A stretch of DNA of 6,703 nt from Desulfobacteraceae bacterium UBA2771 (GTDB lineage Bacteria > Desulfobacterota > Desulfobacteria > Desulfobacterales > Desulfosarcinaceae). Position 1 is the stretch's first letter. Each line of letters begins with the position of its first letter. The notes below the pieces were generated by a model that saw only the letters and a list, made by a program, of their open reading frames with translations, was not told the DNA's origin and did not search any database. The position numbers and the translations under genes were made by a program. The stretch is taken from the NCBI GenBank assembly GCA_002352605.1, contig DEIP01000188.1, forward strand, positions 1 through 6,703. Reading direction: 5' to 3'. Positions 1-6,564 of this stretch are shown piece after piece.

Positions 1-494
1 TGGCCTTTCTCTTTCTGATGCTGGCCATTGCCTTCAAGTCTTTTCTCGATCCCCTGACCATCATGGTCAGCCTGCCCCTGGCCGTTATCGGTGCGGCCTG
101 GGCCATGATGCTGGCCGGGAAACACGGCTGTATGCCCTCGTTCATGGGGTTTATCCTGCTCATGGGTATTGTGGTCAATAACGGAATTCTTCTGGTTGAT
201 TTCACCAAGGTAAGGTTGCGACAGGGAAAGAACCTGCGTGACGCCTTGCTGGACGCTGTCAGGCACAGAACCCGGCCGATTCTCATGACCGCAGGCGCCT
301 CAGTCGCCGGCATGATCCCCATCGCCCTTGAATGGGCCGTGGGCATTGAACGATTGTCCCCCCTGGCAGTGGTTGCCATTGGGGGCCTTATCGTCGGCAC
401 CGTTCTCACCCTGTTGGTGGTGCCGGTCTTGTTTCATCTCCTGGAAAGCGGACGACAGCGAGTCAACTTCTGGTATCATGGCGGATCCGCATAA
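1..494 (+). CDS. RND-family efflux transporter, C-terminal fragment
   Basis: This is the last 163 codons of an inner-membrane proton-driven RND (AcrB/MdtB-like) pump; the reading frame is open from base 3 and runs off the left edge. The visible part is strongly hydrophobic and matches the last membrane helices of the family. Fragment residues 55-67 read GIVVNNGILLVDF, the conserved helix motif that in AcrB is GLSAKNAILIVEF, and residues 89-96 (RTRPILMT) are the conserved loop following it. Two more hydrophobic stretches follow (about 97-110 and 120-147), then a short polar tail ending FWYHGGSA. RND proteins normally work with a periplasmic adaptor and an outer-membrane channel, which would lie to the left of the window. 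The substrate cannot be inferred from this end of the protein, so no gene symbol is given. It could belong to the hydrophobe/amphiphile branch; a heavy-metal pump is less likely because that branch has a different helix motif. Confidence 0.93.
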   Translation, partial: AFLFLMLAIAFKSFLDPLTIMVSLPLAVIGAAWAMMLAGKHGCMPSFMGFILLMGIVVNNGILLVDFTKVRLRQGKNLRDALLDAVRHRTRPILMTAGASVAGMIPIALEWAVGIERLSPLAVVAIGGLIVGTVLTLLVVPVLFHLLESGRQRVNFWYHGGSA

Positions 495-523
495 AAAATC
501 CAGGGCCAGGAATTATGTTCGGG

Positions 524-568
524 AACCGCAATCGTCATTCTCCATCGATTTTAGGCGGTTTGTTTTTT
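524..568 (+). terminator. Rho-independent-type terminator after the RND gene
   Basis: An outer stem AACCGC (524-529) pairs with GCGGTT (555-560). An inner stem AATCG (530-534) pairs with CGATT (546-550), with an 11-base loop and a 4-base bulge (TTAG) on the 3' side. The sequence TGTTTTTT follows immediately at 561-568, as expected for an intrinsic terminator reading on the + strand. It lies 30 bases after the RND stop codon. The bulge makes it less than ideal. Confidence 0.6.
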
Positions 569-630
569 GGGTAAGTTGAATAGGTGCTGTATGTGGCTGA
601 AGACACATAAAATGCTGAACACAAGCAACG

Positions 631-657
631 AAAAGGGGTACGGTAAACTCATACCCC
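631..657 (-). terminator. Rho-independent-type terminator of the liv operon
   Basis: Read on the - strand, GGGGTATG pairs with CGTACCCC (8 pairs including one G-T wobble) around a 7-base loop AGTTTAC, followed by TTTT (634-631). The 5' side of the stem lies in the last codons and stop of livF, so the operon ends with almost no 3' untranslated sequence. The T-tract is short (four T, then CG), so efficiency is uncertain. It opposes the RND terminator about 60 bases away. Confidence 0.6.
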
Positions 658-1350
658 CAGGTAGCGGGATTTCAGTCCGTCATCACCCGCCAGTTCGGCC
701 GTGCTGCCCCGCCACACCAACCGTCCGTTTTCCATGATGCAGTGCCGGTCAGCGAGTTTCAACAGGGCGTCGAGATTTTTATCGATAACAAGGATGGCAT
801 GGCCGTTGGCTTTCAGCATGGCCAGTGCCCGCCAGATTTCTCTGCGGACCAGGGGCGCAAGACCTTCGGTGGCCTCGTCCATGATAAGCAGTTTGGGGTT
901 GGTCATCAAGGCGCGAACCACGGAGAGCATCTGCTGCTCGCCGCCGGACAACTGGTTGCCATAGTGAGTCAGTCGGTCCGTCAGGCGGGGGAAGATGGAC
1001 AAGACGCTATCGAGTGTATAGGGTGTCTTCATGCCCAGGCGATTGGCGGCGGTGGCCACCATGTTCTCATAGACCGTCAGATTGGGGAAAATCTGGCGGC
1101 CTTCCGGCACCAGTCCGATGCCCAACCGGGCGATGGTATAACCGGGCAATTGATGAATATCGGTGCCTTCAAAGACGATCCGGCCCGAGCGAATTGGTGT
1201 CAGGCCCATGATGGATCGCACCGTGGTGCTTTTGCCCATGCCATTTCTGCCCAGCAGGGTGACCACTTCTCCCTCGCGCACGTTCAGGCTGACGCCAAAG
1301 AGTGCCTGGCTTTTTCCGTAAAAGGTTTCGATCCGGTCTACTTTGAGCAT
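649..1350 (-). CDS. livF: Branched-chain amino acid-type ABC transporter ATP-binding protein LivF
   Basis: This 233-residue cytoplasmic ATPase is one of the two nucleotide-binding subunits of the importer and is full length for LivF. It shows Walker A GRNGMGKST (34-42), Q-loop PEGRQIF (82-88, Q86), ABC signature LSGGEQQ (134-140) and Walker B LLIMDE (154-159, catalytic E159), followed by ATEGLAP (160-166). At the switch-histidine position most LivF proteins have VEQN; here it is IDKN (189-192), placing lysine 191 where LivG-type subunits have histidine. The start ATG is 13 bases inside the end of livG, with an AGGG ribosome-binding site 7 bases upstream, indicating translational coupling. It is the last gene of the operon and its stop codon lies in the terminator hairpin. 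Membership in the LivF family is secure. The K191 feature marks a sub-branch, and the transported solute is not defined by this subunit. Confidence 0.95.
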   Translation of the reverse strand: MLKVDRIETFYGKSQALFGVSLNVREGEVVTLLGRNGMGKSTTVRSIMGLTPIRSGRIVFEGTDIHQLPGYTIARLGIGLVPEGRQIFPNLTVYENMVATAANRLGMKTPYTLDSVLSIFPRLTDRLTHYGNQLSGGEQQMLSVVRALMTNPKLLIMDEATEGLAPLVRREIWRALAMLKANGHAILVIDKNLDALLKLADRHCIMENGRLVWRGSTAELAGDDGLKSRYLGV

Positions 1351-2117
1351 CCGTTTACCCTGCGTTCAACAACCTCATCCCCTAAATAGGCCTCACGGAC
1401 TGCCGGATTCGTACTGATTTCATCCGGTGTGCCGCTGGCGATGGCCTGCCCGTAGACCAGCACCGTAATGCGGTCGGCCAGGCGGAAAACTGCCTCCATG
1501 TCGTGCTCCACCAGCAGGATGGTGACCTCGGTTTTCAATCGTTGAATCAATTGGGTTAACTCCACGGTCCCGCCGGGCCCCATGCCGGCATAAGGTTCAT
1601 CCAGCAGCAGTAATTTCGGGTGGCCGGCCAGGGCCATGCCGACCTCCAGCTGTCGCTTTTCGCCGTGGGACAGATTGGCCGCCTGCGTGTTGGCGCGTTT
1701 TTCCAGTCCCACACGCGCCATGGCCGGGACAACCCCCCGCCGAATTACGGGATCATCAGCGGCCCTTTTCCAGAAACGGAAGCTGTGGCCTTCGTGGGCC
1801 TGGATGGCCAGGGAGAAGTTCTCGCCGACGGTGAGATGAGCAAACACCGAGGTGATCTGGTAAGAGCGCGAAAGGCCCAACCGTGCACGTTGGTAGACCG
1901 GCATCCGGGTGATTTGCCTGTTTTCGAAAAAGATCCGGCCGTTGTCGGGAATCAGTTCGCCACACAGCTGGTTGAGCACCGTGGTCTTGCCGGCACCGTT
2001 GGGGCCGATCAGGGCGTGGAGTTCGCCGTCGGCCACCTCCAGGGAAAACTTGTTGCTGGCCTGGACGGCACCGAAACGTTTGACCAGGGATTGGACCGAA
2101 AGGAGCGATTCAGCCAT
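1338..2117 (-). CDS. livG: Branched-chain amino acid-type ABC transporter ATP-binding protein LivG
   Basis: This 259-residue cytoplasmic ATPase is partner of LivF. Motifs are intact: Walker A GPNGAGKTT (38-46), Q-loop Q87 in SRSYQIT, signature LSHGEKRQLE (149-158), Walker B LLLLDEP (169-175, E174) and switch H205 in LLVEHD. The C-terminal part, with YGQAIASGTPDEI and AYLGDE, is the usual LivG tail. An upstream in-frame ATG at 2165 would add 16 residues lying inside livM. The start at 2117 is preferred because MAESLLSVQSLVKRFG aligns with the normal family N-terminus, overlaps the livM stop by 8 bases (ATGGCTGA), and has an AGGAG 12 bases upstream, a somewhat long spacing. The gene lies between livM and livF, overlapping both, so stoichiometric translation is likely. 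This subunit has the histidine switch that LivF lacks. Confidence 0.95.
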   Translation of the reverse strand: MAESLLSVQSLVKRFGAVQASNKFSLEVADGELHALIGPNGAGKTTVLNQLCGELIPDNGRIFFENRQITRMPVYQRARLGLSRSYQITSVFAHLTVGENFSLAIQAHEGHSFRFWKRAADDPVIRRGVVPAMARVGLEKRANTQAANLSHGEKRQLEVGMALAGHPKLLLLDEPYAGMGPGGTVELTQLIQRLKTEVTILLVEHDMEAVFRLADRITVLVYGQAIASGTPDEISTNPAVREAYLGDEVVERRVNGCSK

Positions 2118-3108
2118 GGTTGGAGTTTTCTCCTGCGAGCAATCCGTAGATCCCCCGTTTGGCAAACAGCACCACCAGGATTAGAAAAGGGCCTAAATAG
2201 ACCATCCAGTGTTCCGTATAGATGGATAGAAACTCCTCCATCAGCAGCAGCGCCGTGGCGCCCAGTACCGGGCCGAAAAGCGTACCCATGCCCCCGAGCA
2301 GCACCATGACCAGAATTTCACCGGAGCGGGTCCAATGCATCAGTCCGGGGCTGACGTATTCCGTCTGGTTGGCGATCAATGCACCGGCCAGGCCGGCGCC
2401 GGCGCCGGCAATGACGAAACAGACCAGCCGGTAACGGAACGTGGGGAAACCGAGGGATTTCATTCGCCGCTCATTTTCTTTGCAGCCCCTGATCACCATG
2501 CCGAAGCGGGAATGCACCAATCGGTAGGAGAAAAAGAGGAATGCAGCCAGTGCGGCCAGGCAAAGGTAGTAGAACTGCATATCGTTTGTCAAATCAACGC
2601 CGGCAAAGGTGTTGCGCGAAAAGAGACTGATGCCGTCGTCGCCGCCATAGGCCTCCAGGGAGACAAAGAAGTAGTAAAGCATCTGGGAAAATGCCAGGGT
2701 AATCATGATGAAATGCATACCGCTGGTACGCAGGCTGAGGGCACCGATAACAGCTGCGGCTGTCCCGGACAATAAAACGGCGGCCGGCCACAGCACCAGC
2801 CCGCTCTGGTGGCCGCCGAGCTGAAAGGGCCAGGTGAGAATCGGTGTCCCTTCGCAACCATGAAAGGATAAAATGCAGACCACGTAGGCGCCGATGCCGA
2901 AGAATGCGGCATGTCCAAGACTTACCATGCCCCCAAAACCGAGCATCAGATCGAGGCTGACGGCGGCCAGGGCATAAATCAGGATACGGCTGAAAAGGGT
3001 AACCAGATAGGGCTCCCCGGCCATGACGGCAACAACAGGCAGCGCGATAAACAGGCCGGCACCAAGGGTGATGGACAGGGTCTTGCGGTTCATGAGGTCC
3101 TTATCCAT
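2110..3108 (-). CDS. livM: Branched-chain amino acid-type ABC transporter permease LivM
   Basis: This integral inner-membrane permease subunit (332 residues) pairs with LivH to form the translocation channel. It is hydrophobic throughout with roughly eight to ten membrane helices. The family hallmark LGFGGMVSLGHAAFFGIGAY is at residues 56-75, the GGDDGI loop at 155-160, and the cytoplasmic coupling loop that contacts the ATPases at about 203-223 (GMVIRGCKENERRMKSLGFPT is its core). The open frame extends to 3204, but those extra 32 residues are arginine/tryptophan-rich, overlap livH and do not resemble LivM. The start at 3108 gives an 8-base ATGGATAA overlap with livH, the same arrangement as livM/livG. 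An alternative is the ATG at 3093 (327 residues, beginning MNRKTL), which has AAGGA just upstream and is also credible. A perfect 18-base GCCGGC triplet lies inside the gene. Confidence 0.93.
   Translation of the reverse strand: MDKDLMNRKTLSITLGAGLFIALPVVAVMAGEPYLVTLFSRILIYALAAVSLDLMLGFGGMVSLGHAAFFGIGAYVVCILSFHGCEGTPILTWPFQLGGHQSGLVLWPAAVLLSGTAAAVIGALSLRTSGMHFIMITLAFSQMLYYFFVSLEAYGGDDGISLFSRNTFAGVDLTNDMQFYYLCLAALAAFLFFSYRLVHSRFGMVIRGCKENERRMKSLGFPTFRYRLVCFVIAGAGAGLAGALIANQTEYVSPGLMHWTRSGEILVMVLLGGMGTLFGPVLGATALLLMEEFLSIYTEHWMVYLGPFLILVVLFAKRGIYGLLAGENSNHG
2392..2409. repeat. GCCGGC x3 perfect tandem repeat inside livM
   Basis: Three uninterrupted copies of the self-complementary hexamer GCCGGC. 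On the - strand they encode part of the alanine/glycine run AGAGAGLAGA in a LivM membrane helix (residues about 234-243). A gain or loss of one unit would keep frame and add or remove an Ala-Gly pair. This is probably a by-product of GC-rich Ala/Gly codons. Confidence 0.7.
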
Positions 3109-4015
3109 TGGCCGGCAGTAGTCCGTGGGGGCGGTATACCAGAATTGCCACCATGAGAATGTAAACCGACATCGACGCCAGGGAAGCCGCAACCCCGTCG
3201 GCATAGGCCGCCGAAAGAAACAGTCGCAGCAGGGTGGGTAGAAAGGCCCGGCCGAGGGTATCCACCAACCCTACGAGCAGTGCGCCGAGCAGGGCGCCGC
3301 GGATGGAACCGATTCCGCCGATGACGATAACGACGAATGTGAGAATCAAAATACTCTCGCCCATACCGGCCTCGACAGCCAGGATGGGCCCGGCCATCAC
3401 ACCTGCCAGTCCCGCCAGCAAAGTTCCCAGACTAAAGACCAGGGTGTAGAGCAGCCGAATGTTCACGCCCAGGGCTCCGGCCATCTCCTGGTTGCTGGCC
3501 CCGGCGCGAATCTGCATGCCGATGCGGGTGCGGGTGAACAGCAGGTAGAGAAATACCCCCACAATGATACCCACAGCGATCACGGCGATGCGGTAACTGG
3601 GGTAAGGGATGCCGGGAATGAGTTCGATGCTGCCGGCCAGCCAGGGCGGCACATCCATGAATAGGGGCTGGCGTCCCCATATTATGCGGGTGAGTTCATT
3701 GAAAAACATGATCAGGCCGAAGGTGGCCAGCACCTGATCCAGGTGGTCTTTTTTGTAAAGTCGCCGCAACACCAGGATCTCTACCAGCATGCCGGCCAGG
3801 GCGGCAGCCGGCAGCGCCGCCAGGATGCCCAGGATGAACGATCCGGTCCGGGCGGTCACCGTGGCGCCCACGTAGGCGCCGATCATGTAAAAGGATCCGT
3901 GGGCCAGATTGATTACCTGCATGATGCCGAAAACCAGGGTCAAGCCGGCGGACATCAGAAACAGCATGATTCCCAGTTGGAGCCCGTTGAGCAGTTGTTC
4001 GATGAATAAGAGCAT
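3101..4015 (-). CDS. livH: Branched-chain amino acid-type ABC transporter permease LivH
   Basis: This 304-residue inner-membrane permease, partner of LivM, is of usual length for LivH. The N-terminus MLLFIEQLLNGLQLGIMLFL and the hallmark LVFGIMQVINLAHGSFYMIGAY (27-48) are characteristic of the family. The cytoplasmic coupling loop GMQIRAGASNQEMAGALGVN is at 166-185, followed by several further helices and the terminal RPHGLLPANG. The start is secure from the family N-terminus, although the upstream sequence (TACGGGCCC before the ATG) offers only a weak Shine-Dalgarno site. It follows livK after a 115-base spacer and overlaps livM by 8 bases. I saw no convincing terminator in the livK-livH spacer, so read-through from the livK promoter is expected. 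The weak ribosome site may help keep permease levels below those of the binding protein; this last point is inference. Confidence 0.95.
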   Translation of the reverse strand: MLLFIEQLLNGLQLGIMLFLMSAGLTLVFGIMQVINLAHGSFYMIGAYVGATVTARTGSFILGILAALPAAALAGMLVEILVLRRLYKKDHLDQVLATFGLIMFFNELTRIIWGRQPLFMDVPPWLAGSIELIPGIPYPSYRIAVIAVGIIVGVFLYLLFTRTRIGMQIRAGASNQEMAGALGVNIRLLYTLVFSLGTLLAGLAGVMAGPILAVEAGMGESILILTFVVIVIGGIGSIRGALLGALLVGLVDTLGRAFLPTLLRLFLSAAYADGVAASLASMSVYILMVAILVYRPHGLLPANG

Positions 4016-4130
4016 GGGCCCGTACCGGTTGAATTAATCGCTGGAGATCCTCTTTCGGAAACTGAATGCGTTTATACTGTGCCGGCTTCGCTCCCGGATT
4101 GGAGGATGAGAACGCGTCAGGTGCGTCGGA

Positions 4131-5300
4131 TCAGTCCATTTTGCACTGTTCGACGTATACATTTGAATGGTCGCTAAAGACCGCCTTGAGCGTCTTGTTG
4201 GTATAATTGCCATCGGCGTCCTTGATCACCTCGCGAATATAGATATCCTGGACCGGGTGTTGATTGGCGGAAAATCCGAACTTTCCCCGGACGGTCGCAA
4301 AATCGGCCTTGCGGATGGCATCGCGCAGGGCATCCAGCGCGTCGACATCCCCTCCCACCTGTTTGAGAGCGCTGCCCAGCAGTCGCGCGGCATCGTATCC
4401 CTGGCTGGCGTAAAGCGTGGGGGTGCGGCCGTGGGTTTTCTTAAAGGCGGCGACGAACTGCCGATTGGCGGGATTGTCCAGGTCGTGGGACCATTGCGAT
4501 CCGTTTTTCACCCCGATGGCCGCGTCCTTGACCGCCTGCAGCAGGCGTTCGTCGAAGGAAAATGCCGGTCCGAACACCGGTATGGTCTGATTCAGGCCCG
4601 CCTGAGCATATTGTTTGAGAAAATTGATGCCCATGCCCCCGGGAAGGAAAAAGAATACCGCGTCGGGTTTGGCAGCCCGCAGGGTGGCTATCTCGGCGGC
4701 GTAGTCCGACTGTCCCAGCTTGGTGTAGACCTCGCCGGCGATGGCACCCTTATAGTAGCGCTTGAATCCGCCCAGGTGGTCCTTGCCGGCCGGATAGTTG
4801 GGTGCCAGCAGGTAAACGTTTTTAAACCCGGCGTCGGTGACGTACCTGCCAACGACCTCATCGAGGTTGTCGTTCTGGTAGGCCACATTGAAATAATTCT
4901 TGTGGCAACCTTTTCCGGCCAGCAGCGACGGCCCGGCATTGGCGCTTACATAGATCACATCCTGGCGCACCACCTTGGGAACCACGGCAATGGCCACGTT
5001 GGAAAAAACGATGCCGGTCAGGATTTTAACCCCGTCGCGCTTGATGAAGCGTTCGGCGATCTGTTTTGCTTTTTCCGGTTTGCGGCCGTCGTCGTCCACG
5101 AGTAGTTTCACCGGTACGCCACCCAACCGGCCGTCTTCCTGATCGATGGCTAGCTGGAAACCGTCGCGAATCTCCTCACCGAGATAGCCGGCCTTGGTGG
5201 ATAGTGTGGTAATCATTCCTATTTTAACCGGTTCCAACGCTTGGGCCGGACCGGCCATGATGGCCGCAATCATCATTAAAACCAATAGTATTCGTTTCAT
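4131..5300 (-). CDS. livK: Periplasmic substrate-binding protein of a Liv-type ABC transporter
   Basis: This 389-residue exported solute receptor of the type I periplasmic binding fold (Peripla_BP_6-like) delivers ligand to LivH/LivM. A Sec signal peptide is clear: MKR, a hydrophobic core (4-16), then cleavage expected after AQA (19-21), giving a mature start LEPVKIG. No lipobox cysteine is present, so the protein should be soluble. The ligand-pocket segment TTLSTKAGYLG (31-41) replaces the usual PLSG-type loop. C132 (KGCHKNYF) and C386 (VEQCKMD, four residues from the C-terminus) are the only cysteines in the mature protein and may form a disulfide. The frame is open to 5408, but the ATG at 5300 is chosen for the signal peptide and a strong GAAGGGA site about 6 bases upstream. 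It heads the operon. The symbol livK reflects position and fold; the ligand may be another carboxylate, an amide or an aromatic acid. Confidence 0.92.
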   Translation of the reverse strand: MKRILLVLMMIAAIMAGPAQALEPVKIGMITTLSTKAGYLGEEIRDGFQLAIDQEDGRLGGVPVKLLVDDDGRKPEKAKQIAERFIKRDGVKILTGIVFSNVAIAVVPKVVRQDVIYVSANAGPSLLAGKGCHKNYFNVAYQNDNLDEVVGRYVTDAGFKNVYLLAPNYPAGKDHLGGFKRYYKGAIAGEVYTKLGQSDYAAEIATLRAAKPDAVFFFLPGGMGINFLKQYAQAGLNQTIPVFGPAFSFDERLLQAVKDAAIGVKNGSQWSHDLDNPANRQFVAAFKKTHGRTPTLYASQGYDAARLLGSALKQVGGDVDALDALRDAIRKADFATVRGKFGFSANQHPVQDIYIREVIKDADGNYTNKTLKAVFSDHSNVYVEQCKMD

Positions 5301-5381
5301 GTCTATCCCTTCACGTCCATATCGGTTGTGGTTTGGCCCACCTCTCATATTCCCACTCTGCGTCGACATTCGGCGTTTCTT

Positions 5382-5410
5382 CTTATAGAAACATGATGGA
5401 TTATGCAAGT
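5382..5410 (-). promoter_or_regulatory. Candidate sigma70-type promoter for the liv operon
   Basis: On the - strand, ACTTGC (5410-5405) and TATAAG (5387-5382) are separated by exactly 17 bases. The region upstream is AT-rich (AAATAAAAATAA), which could act as an UP-like element. Transcription would begin near 5375, leaving a leader of about 75 bases before livK. The match to consensus is partial (-35 is weak). A sigma54 reading was considered, but the needed GG at -24 is missing. Confidence 0.35.
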
Positions 5411-5437
5411 GTTATTTTTATTTGTCATGGGAAAGCG

Positions 5438-5469
5438 GGTTGTATGGACCCACATCTCGGCCAACAACC
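5438..5469. promoter_or_regulatory. Inverted repeat upstream of the liv promoter
   Basis: GGTTGTATGG (5438-5447) pairs with CCAACAACC (5461-5469), nine pairs with one bulged A, around a 13-base centre. It sits about 28 bases upstream of the candidate -35 of the liv operon, where an activator or repressor dimer could bind. No T-tract follows, so it is not an intrinsic terminator. Its regulatory role is inferred only from its symmetry and position; it may be chance. Confidence 0.3.
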
Positions 5470-5588
5470 TTCGGTCTTTGGCCTAAACAACGATGTTACG
5501 CCGAGCTTGCCAACCGGGAGGCCTGTCTGATATTGTCCGCAGCAGGACGGGTCAACGGGATTTGTTGATGGCCGAACGTAAGGGAACC

Positions 5589-5730
5589 GGAAAAAATAAA
5601 ATACACCATCTGACTTGTCTTTTTGTCCGTGTTCGGCGTTGCATCAGGAGTTACAACCAAAAAGGTCGCGTCCCCTGATGCGCCTTGAACACGAACAAAA
5701 ATCCGGCGCCATCTTGGTGGATTTTATTCC
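5589..5730 (+). repeat. Complete imperfect-palindrome repeat element, copy A
   Basis: This is a 142-base non-coding element with matching AT-rich ends: GGAAAAAATAAAATACACC (5589-5607) at the left and GGTGGATTTTATTCC (5716-5730), its near reverse complement, at the right. Inside, TTTTTGTCCGTGTTC (5620-5634) pairs with GAACACGAACAAAAA (5687-5701) with one mismatch, GGC with GCC, and GCATCAGG (5641-5648) perfectly with CCTGATGC (5674-5681), leaving a 25-base loop. Asymmetric bulges GTT and TT interrupt the stem. The same blocks recur in reverse orientation at 6565-6703. It lies in the spacer between the divergently transcribed livK and HAD genes, 92 bases before the HAD start. It has no coding capacity and no conventional transposase. 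It is best described as a MITE-like or REP-like dispersed element; an unrecognised structured RNA is an alternative. Confidence 0.8.
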
Positions 5731-5806
5731 TCCCGTATCCCTAAGGCGATGGGGTACACGGTCAGGCGGTCGGGGAGACGAATTGGTCGAGGACGGAGGA
5801 ATGGGG

Positions 5807-5830
5807 ATGTTGAAGGGGAAAGATGAATAA
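5807..5830 (+). CDS. Possible seven-codon upstream ORF (MLKGKDE) coupled to the HAD gene
   Basis: GGAGGA (5795-5800) is 6 bases before an ATG at 5807, a better-placed ribosome site than the one directly before the HAD gene. The frame encodes MLKGKDE and stops at 5828-5830, overlapping the HAD start codon by 8 bases (ATGAATAA), the same overlap geometry seen between the liv genes. It could act as a leader that loads ribosomes for the downstream gene. It is so short that chance is a serious alternative, and the ATG at 5801 would extend it by two residues. Confidence 0.2.
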   Translation: MLKGKDE

Positions 5831-6512
5831 AAACGTGAATCGTGAAAGAAAACACGATAACCGCTTTCAGGCGATTATTTTTGATCTGGACGGCACCTTG
5901 CTGAACACGCTGGCGGACATTGGGGATTCGGTGAACCGCATGCTGGCGGAATACGGCTTTGCCGGGCACACCATGGATGATTACCGGCGTTTTATCGGCA
6001 ACGGCATCCGGATGCTGGTCACCCGGGCGCTTCCCATCGAAGGCCGTTCAGAGGAGATGATTGATACCTGTGTCCGCCGGGCACGGGAACGCTACCGGGA
6101 GAGCTGGAAAAACAAGACCCGGCCCTATGAAGGCATCATGGAACTGTTGGACCACCTGAGAAAAATAGCGTTGCCGTTGGCGGTGCTGTCCAACAAACCC
6201 CACGATTTCACTGTGAGGTATGTGAATACCTATTTTGGTGCCCTGAATTTTTCAGTGGTGATGGGGCAGAACGACCGTTTCCCGGTCAAGCCGGATCCGA
6301 CCTCGGCATTGGATATTGCCCGGCAGACCGGCCTGCCGCCGTCAGCCTTTCTCTTCGTCGGGGATAGCGCCGTGGACATGCAGACGGCTGCGGCAGCGGG
6401 CATGCATTCGGTGGGCGTGGCCTGGGGTTTCAGAGGAGCACGAGAGCTGGTGGAAAACGGCTGCCAGACGCTGGTTAAGCATCCCCTGGAGATCCTGTCC
6501 CTGCTTGAGTAG
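5823..6512 (+). CDS. HAD-superfamily phosphatase, phosphoglycolate phosphatase-like
   Basis: This 229-residue cytoplasmic hydrolase of HAD subfamily IA is complete. Motif I is FDLDGTLLNT (20-29) with nucleophile D21 and acid D23; motif II is S123 in LSNKP; motif III is K156 in VKPDP; motif IV is GDSAVD (180-185) with D181 and D185. A helical cap domain occupies about 33-105, including FIGNGIRMLV (57-66). The closing SVGVAWGFRG (196-205) resembles Gph and PpaX, so phosphoglycolate or a similar small phosphate ester is the likely substrate; subfamily IA enzymes are promiscuous, so no symbol is given. Residues 1-13 (MNKNVNRERKHDN) are a charged extension before the core fold. An in-frame stop at 5811-5813 means the start cannot be further upstream, and AAGGGG lies 4 bases before the ATG. 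It stands alone, with palindromic repeat elements on both sides and no obvious terminator of its own apart from copy B. Confidence 0.9.
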   Translation: MNKNVNRERKHDNRFQAIIFDLDGTLLNTLADIGDSVNRMLAEYGFAGHTMDDYRRFIGNGIRMLVTRALPIEGRSEEMIDTCVRRARERYRESWKNKTRPYEGIMELLDHLRKIALPLAVLSNKPHDFTVRYVNTYFGALNFSVVMGQNDRFPVKPDPTSALDIARQTGLPPSAFLFVGDSAVDMQTAAAAGMHSVGVAWGFRGARELVENGCQTLVKHPLEILSLLE

Positions 6513-6564
6513 ACATCTTTCTTGTATCTGCGACAACCTCGACCATTGCTCAATTCAGGGCCTT

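Larger units (their letters stand above)
5411..5822. other. Intergenic region upstream of livK and the HAD gene
   Basis: No convincing protein gene is seen here. Beyond the inverted repeat at 5438-5469 and the palindromic element at 5589-5730, it holds small inverted repeats: GTCC/GGAC (5535-5538, 5545-5548), TCAAC/GTTGA (5552-5556, 5564-5568), and an imperfect one between CCGTATCCC (5733-5741) and GGGTACACGG (5752-5761). I could not identify a convincing -35/-10 pair for the rightward HAD gene. Open frames crossing this stretch follow the palindrome and have no family resemblance. Confidence 0.6.

Noticed and set aside
590..609. Hairpin TATGTG/CACATA as a terminator
   Set aside because: Stem is AT-rich and only six pairs, and no T-tract follows on either strand in the right place.
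742..1389. Open frames of 215 and 229 codons on the + strand opposite livF and livG (742-1389 and 1620-2309)
   Set aside because: They are antisense to ATPases with every catalytic motif intact; their translations lack domain-like patterns.
4016..4130. Attenuator or terminator between livK and livH
   Set aside because: Only weak pairings such as CCGG/CCGG around an 8-base loop are visible and there is no T-run; the spacer is better read as part of a continuous operon transcript.
4167..5105. Long + strand open frame (312 codons) opposite the binding-protein gene
   Set aside because: It lies entirely antisense to a well-supported exported protein, has no recognisable family motifs, and is explained by GC-biased third codon positions.
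5405..5424. Possible sigma54 promoter around TTGCA upstream of livK
   Set aside because: The invariant GG about 10 bases before the GC element is absent (the sequence there is AAAATAAC), so the sigma70-type reading is preferred.
5589..5730. CRISPR or retron/ncRNA-type array
   Set aside because: There is no regular repeat-spacer spacing, no cas or reverse-transcriptase gene nearby, and only two copies about 1 kb apart in opposite orientation.
5714..5741. Promoter TTGGTG-16-TATCCC for the HAD gene
   Set aside because: The -10 match is poor and the surroundings are GC-rich; not strong enough to list.
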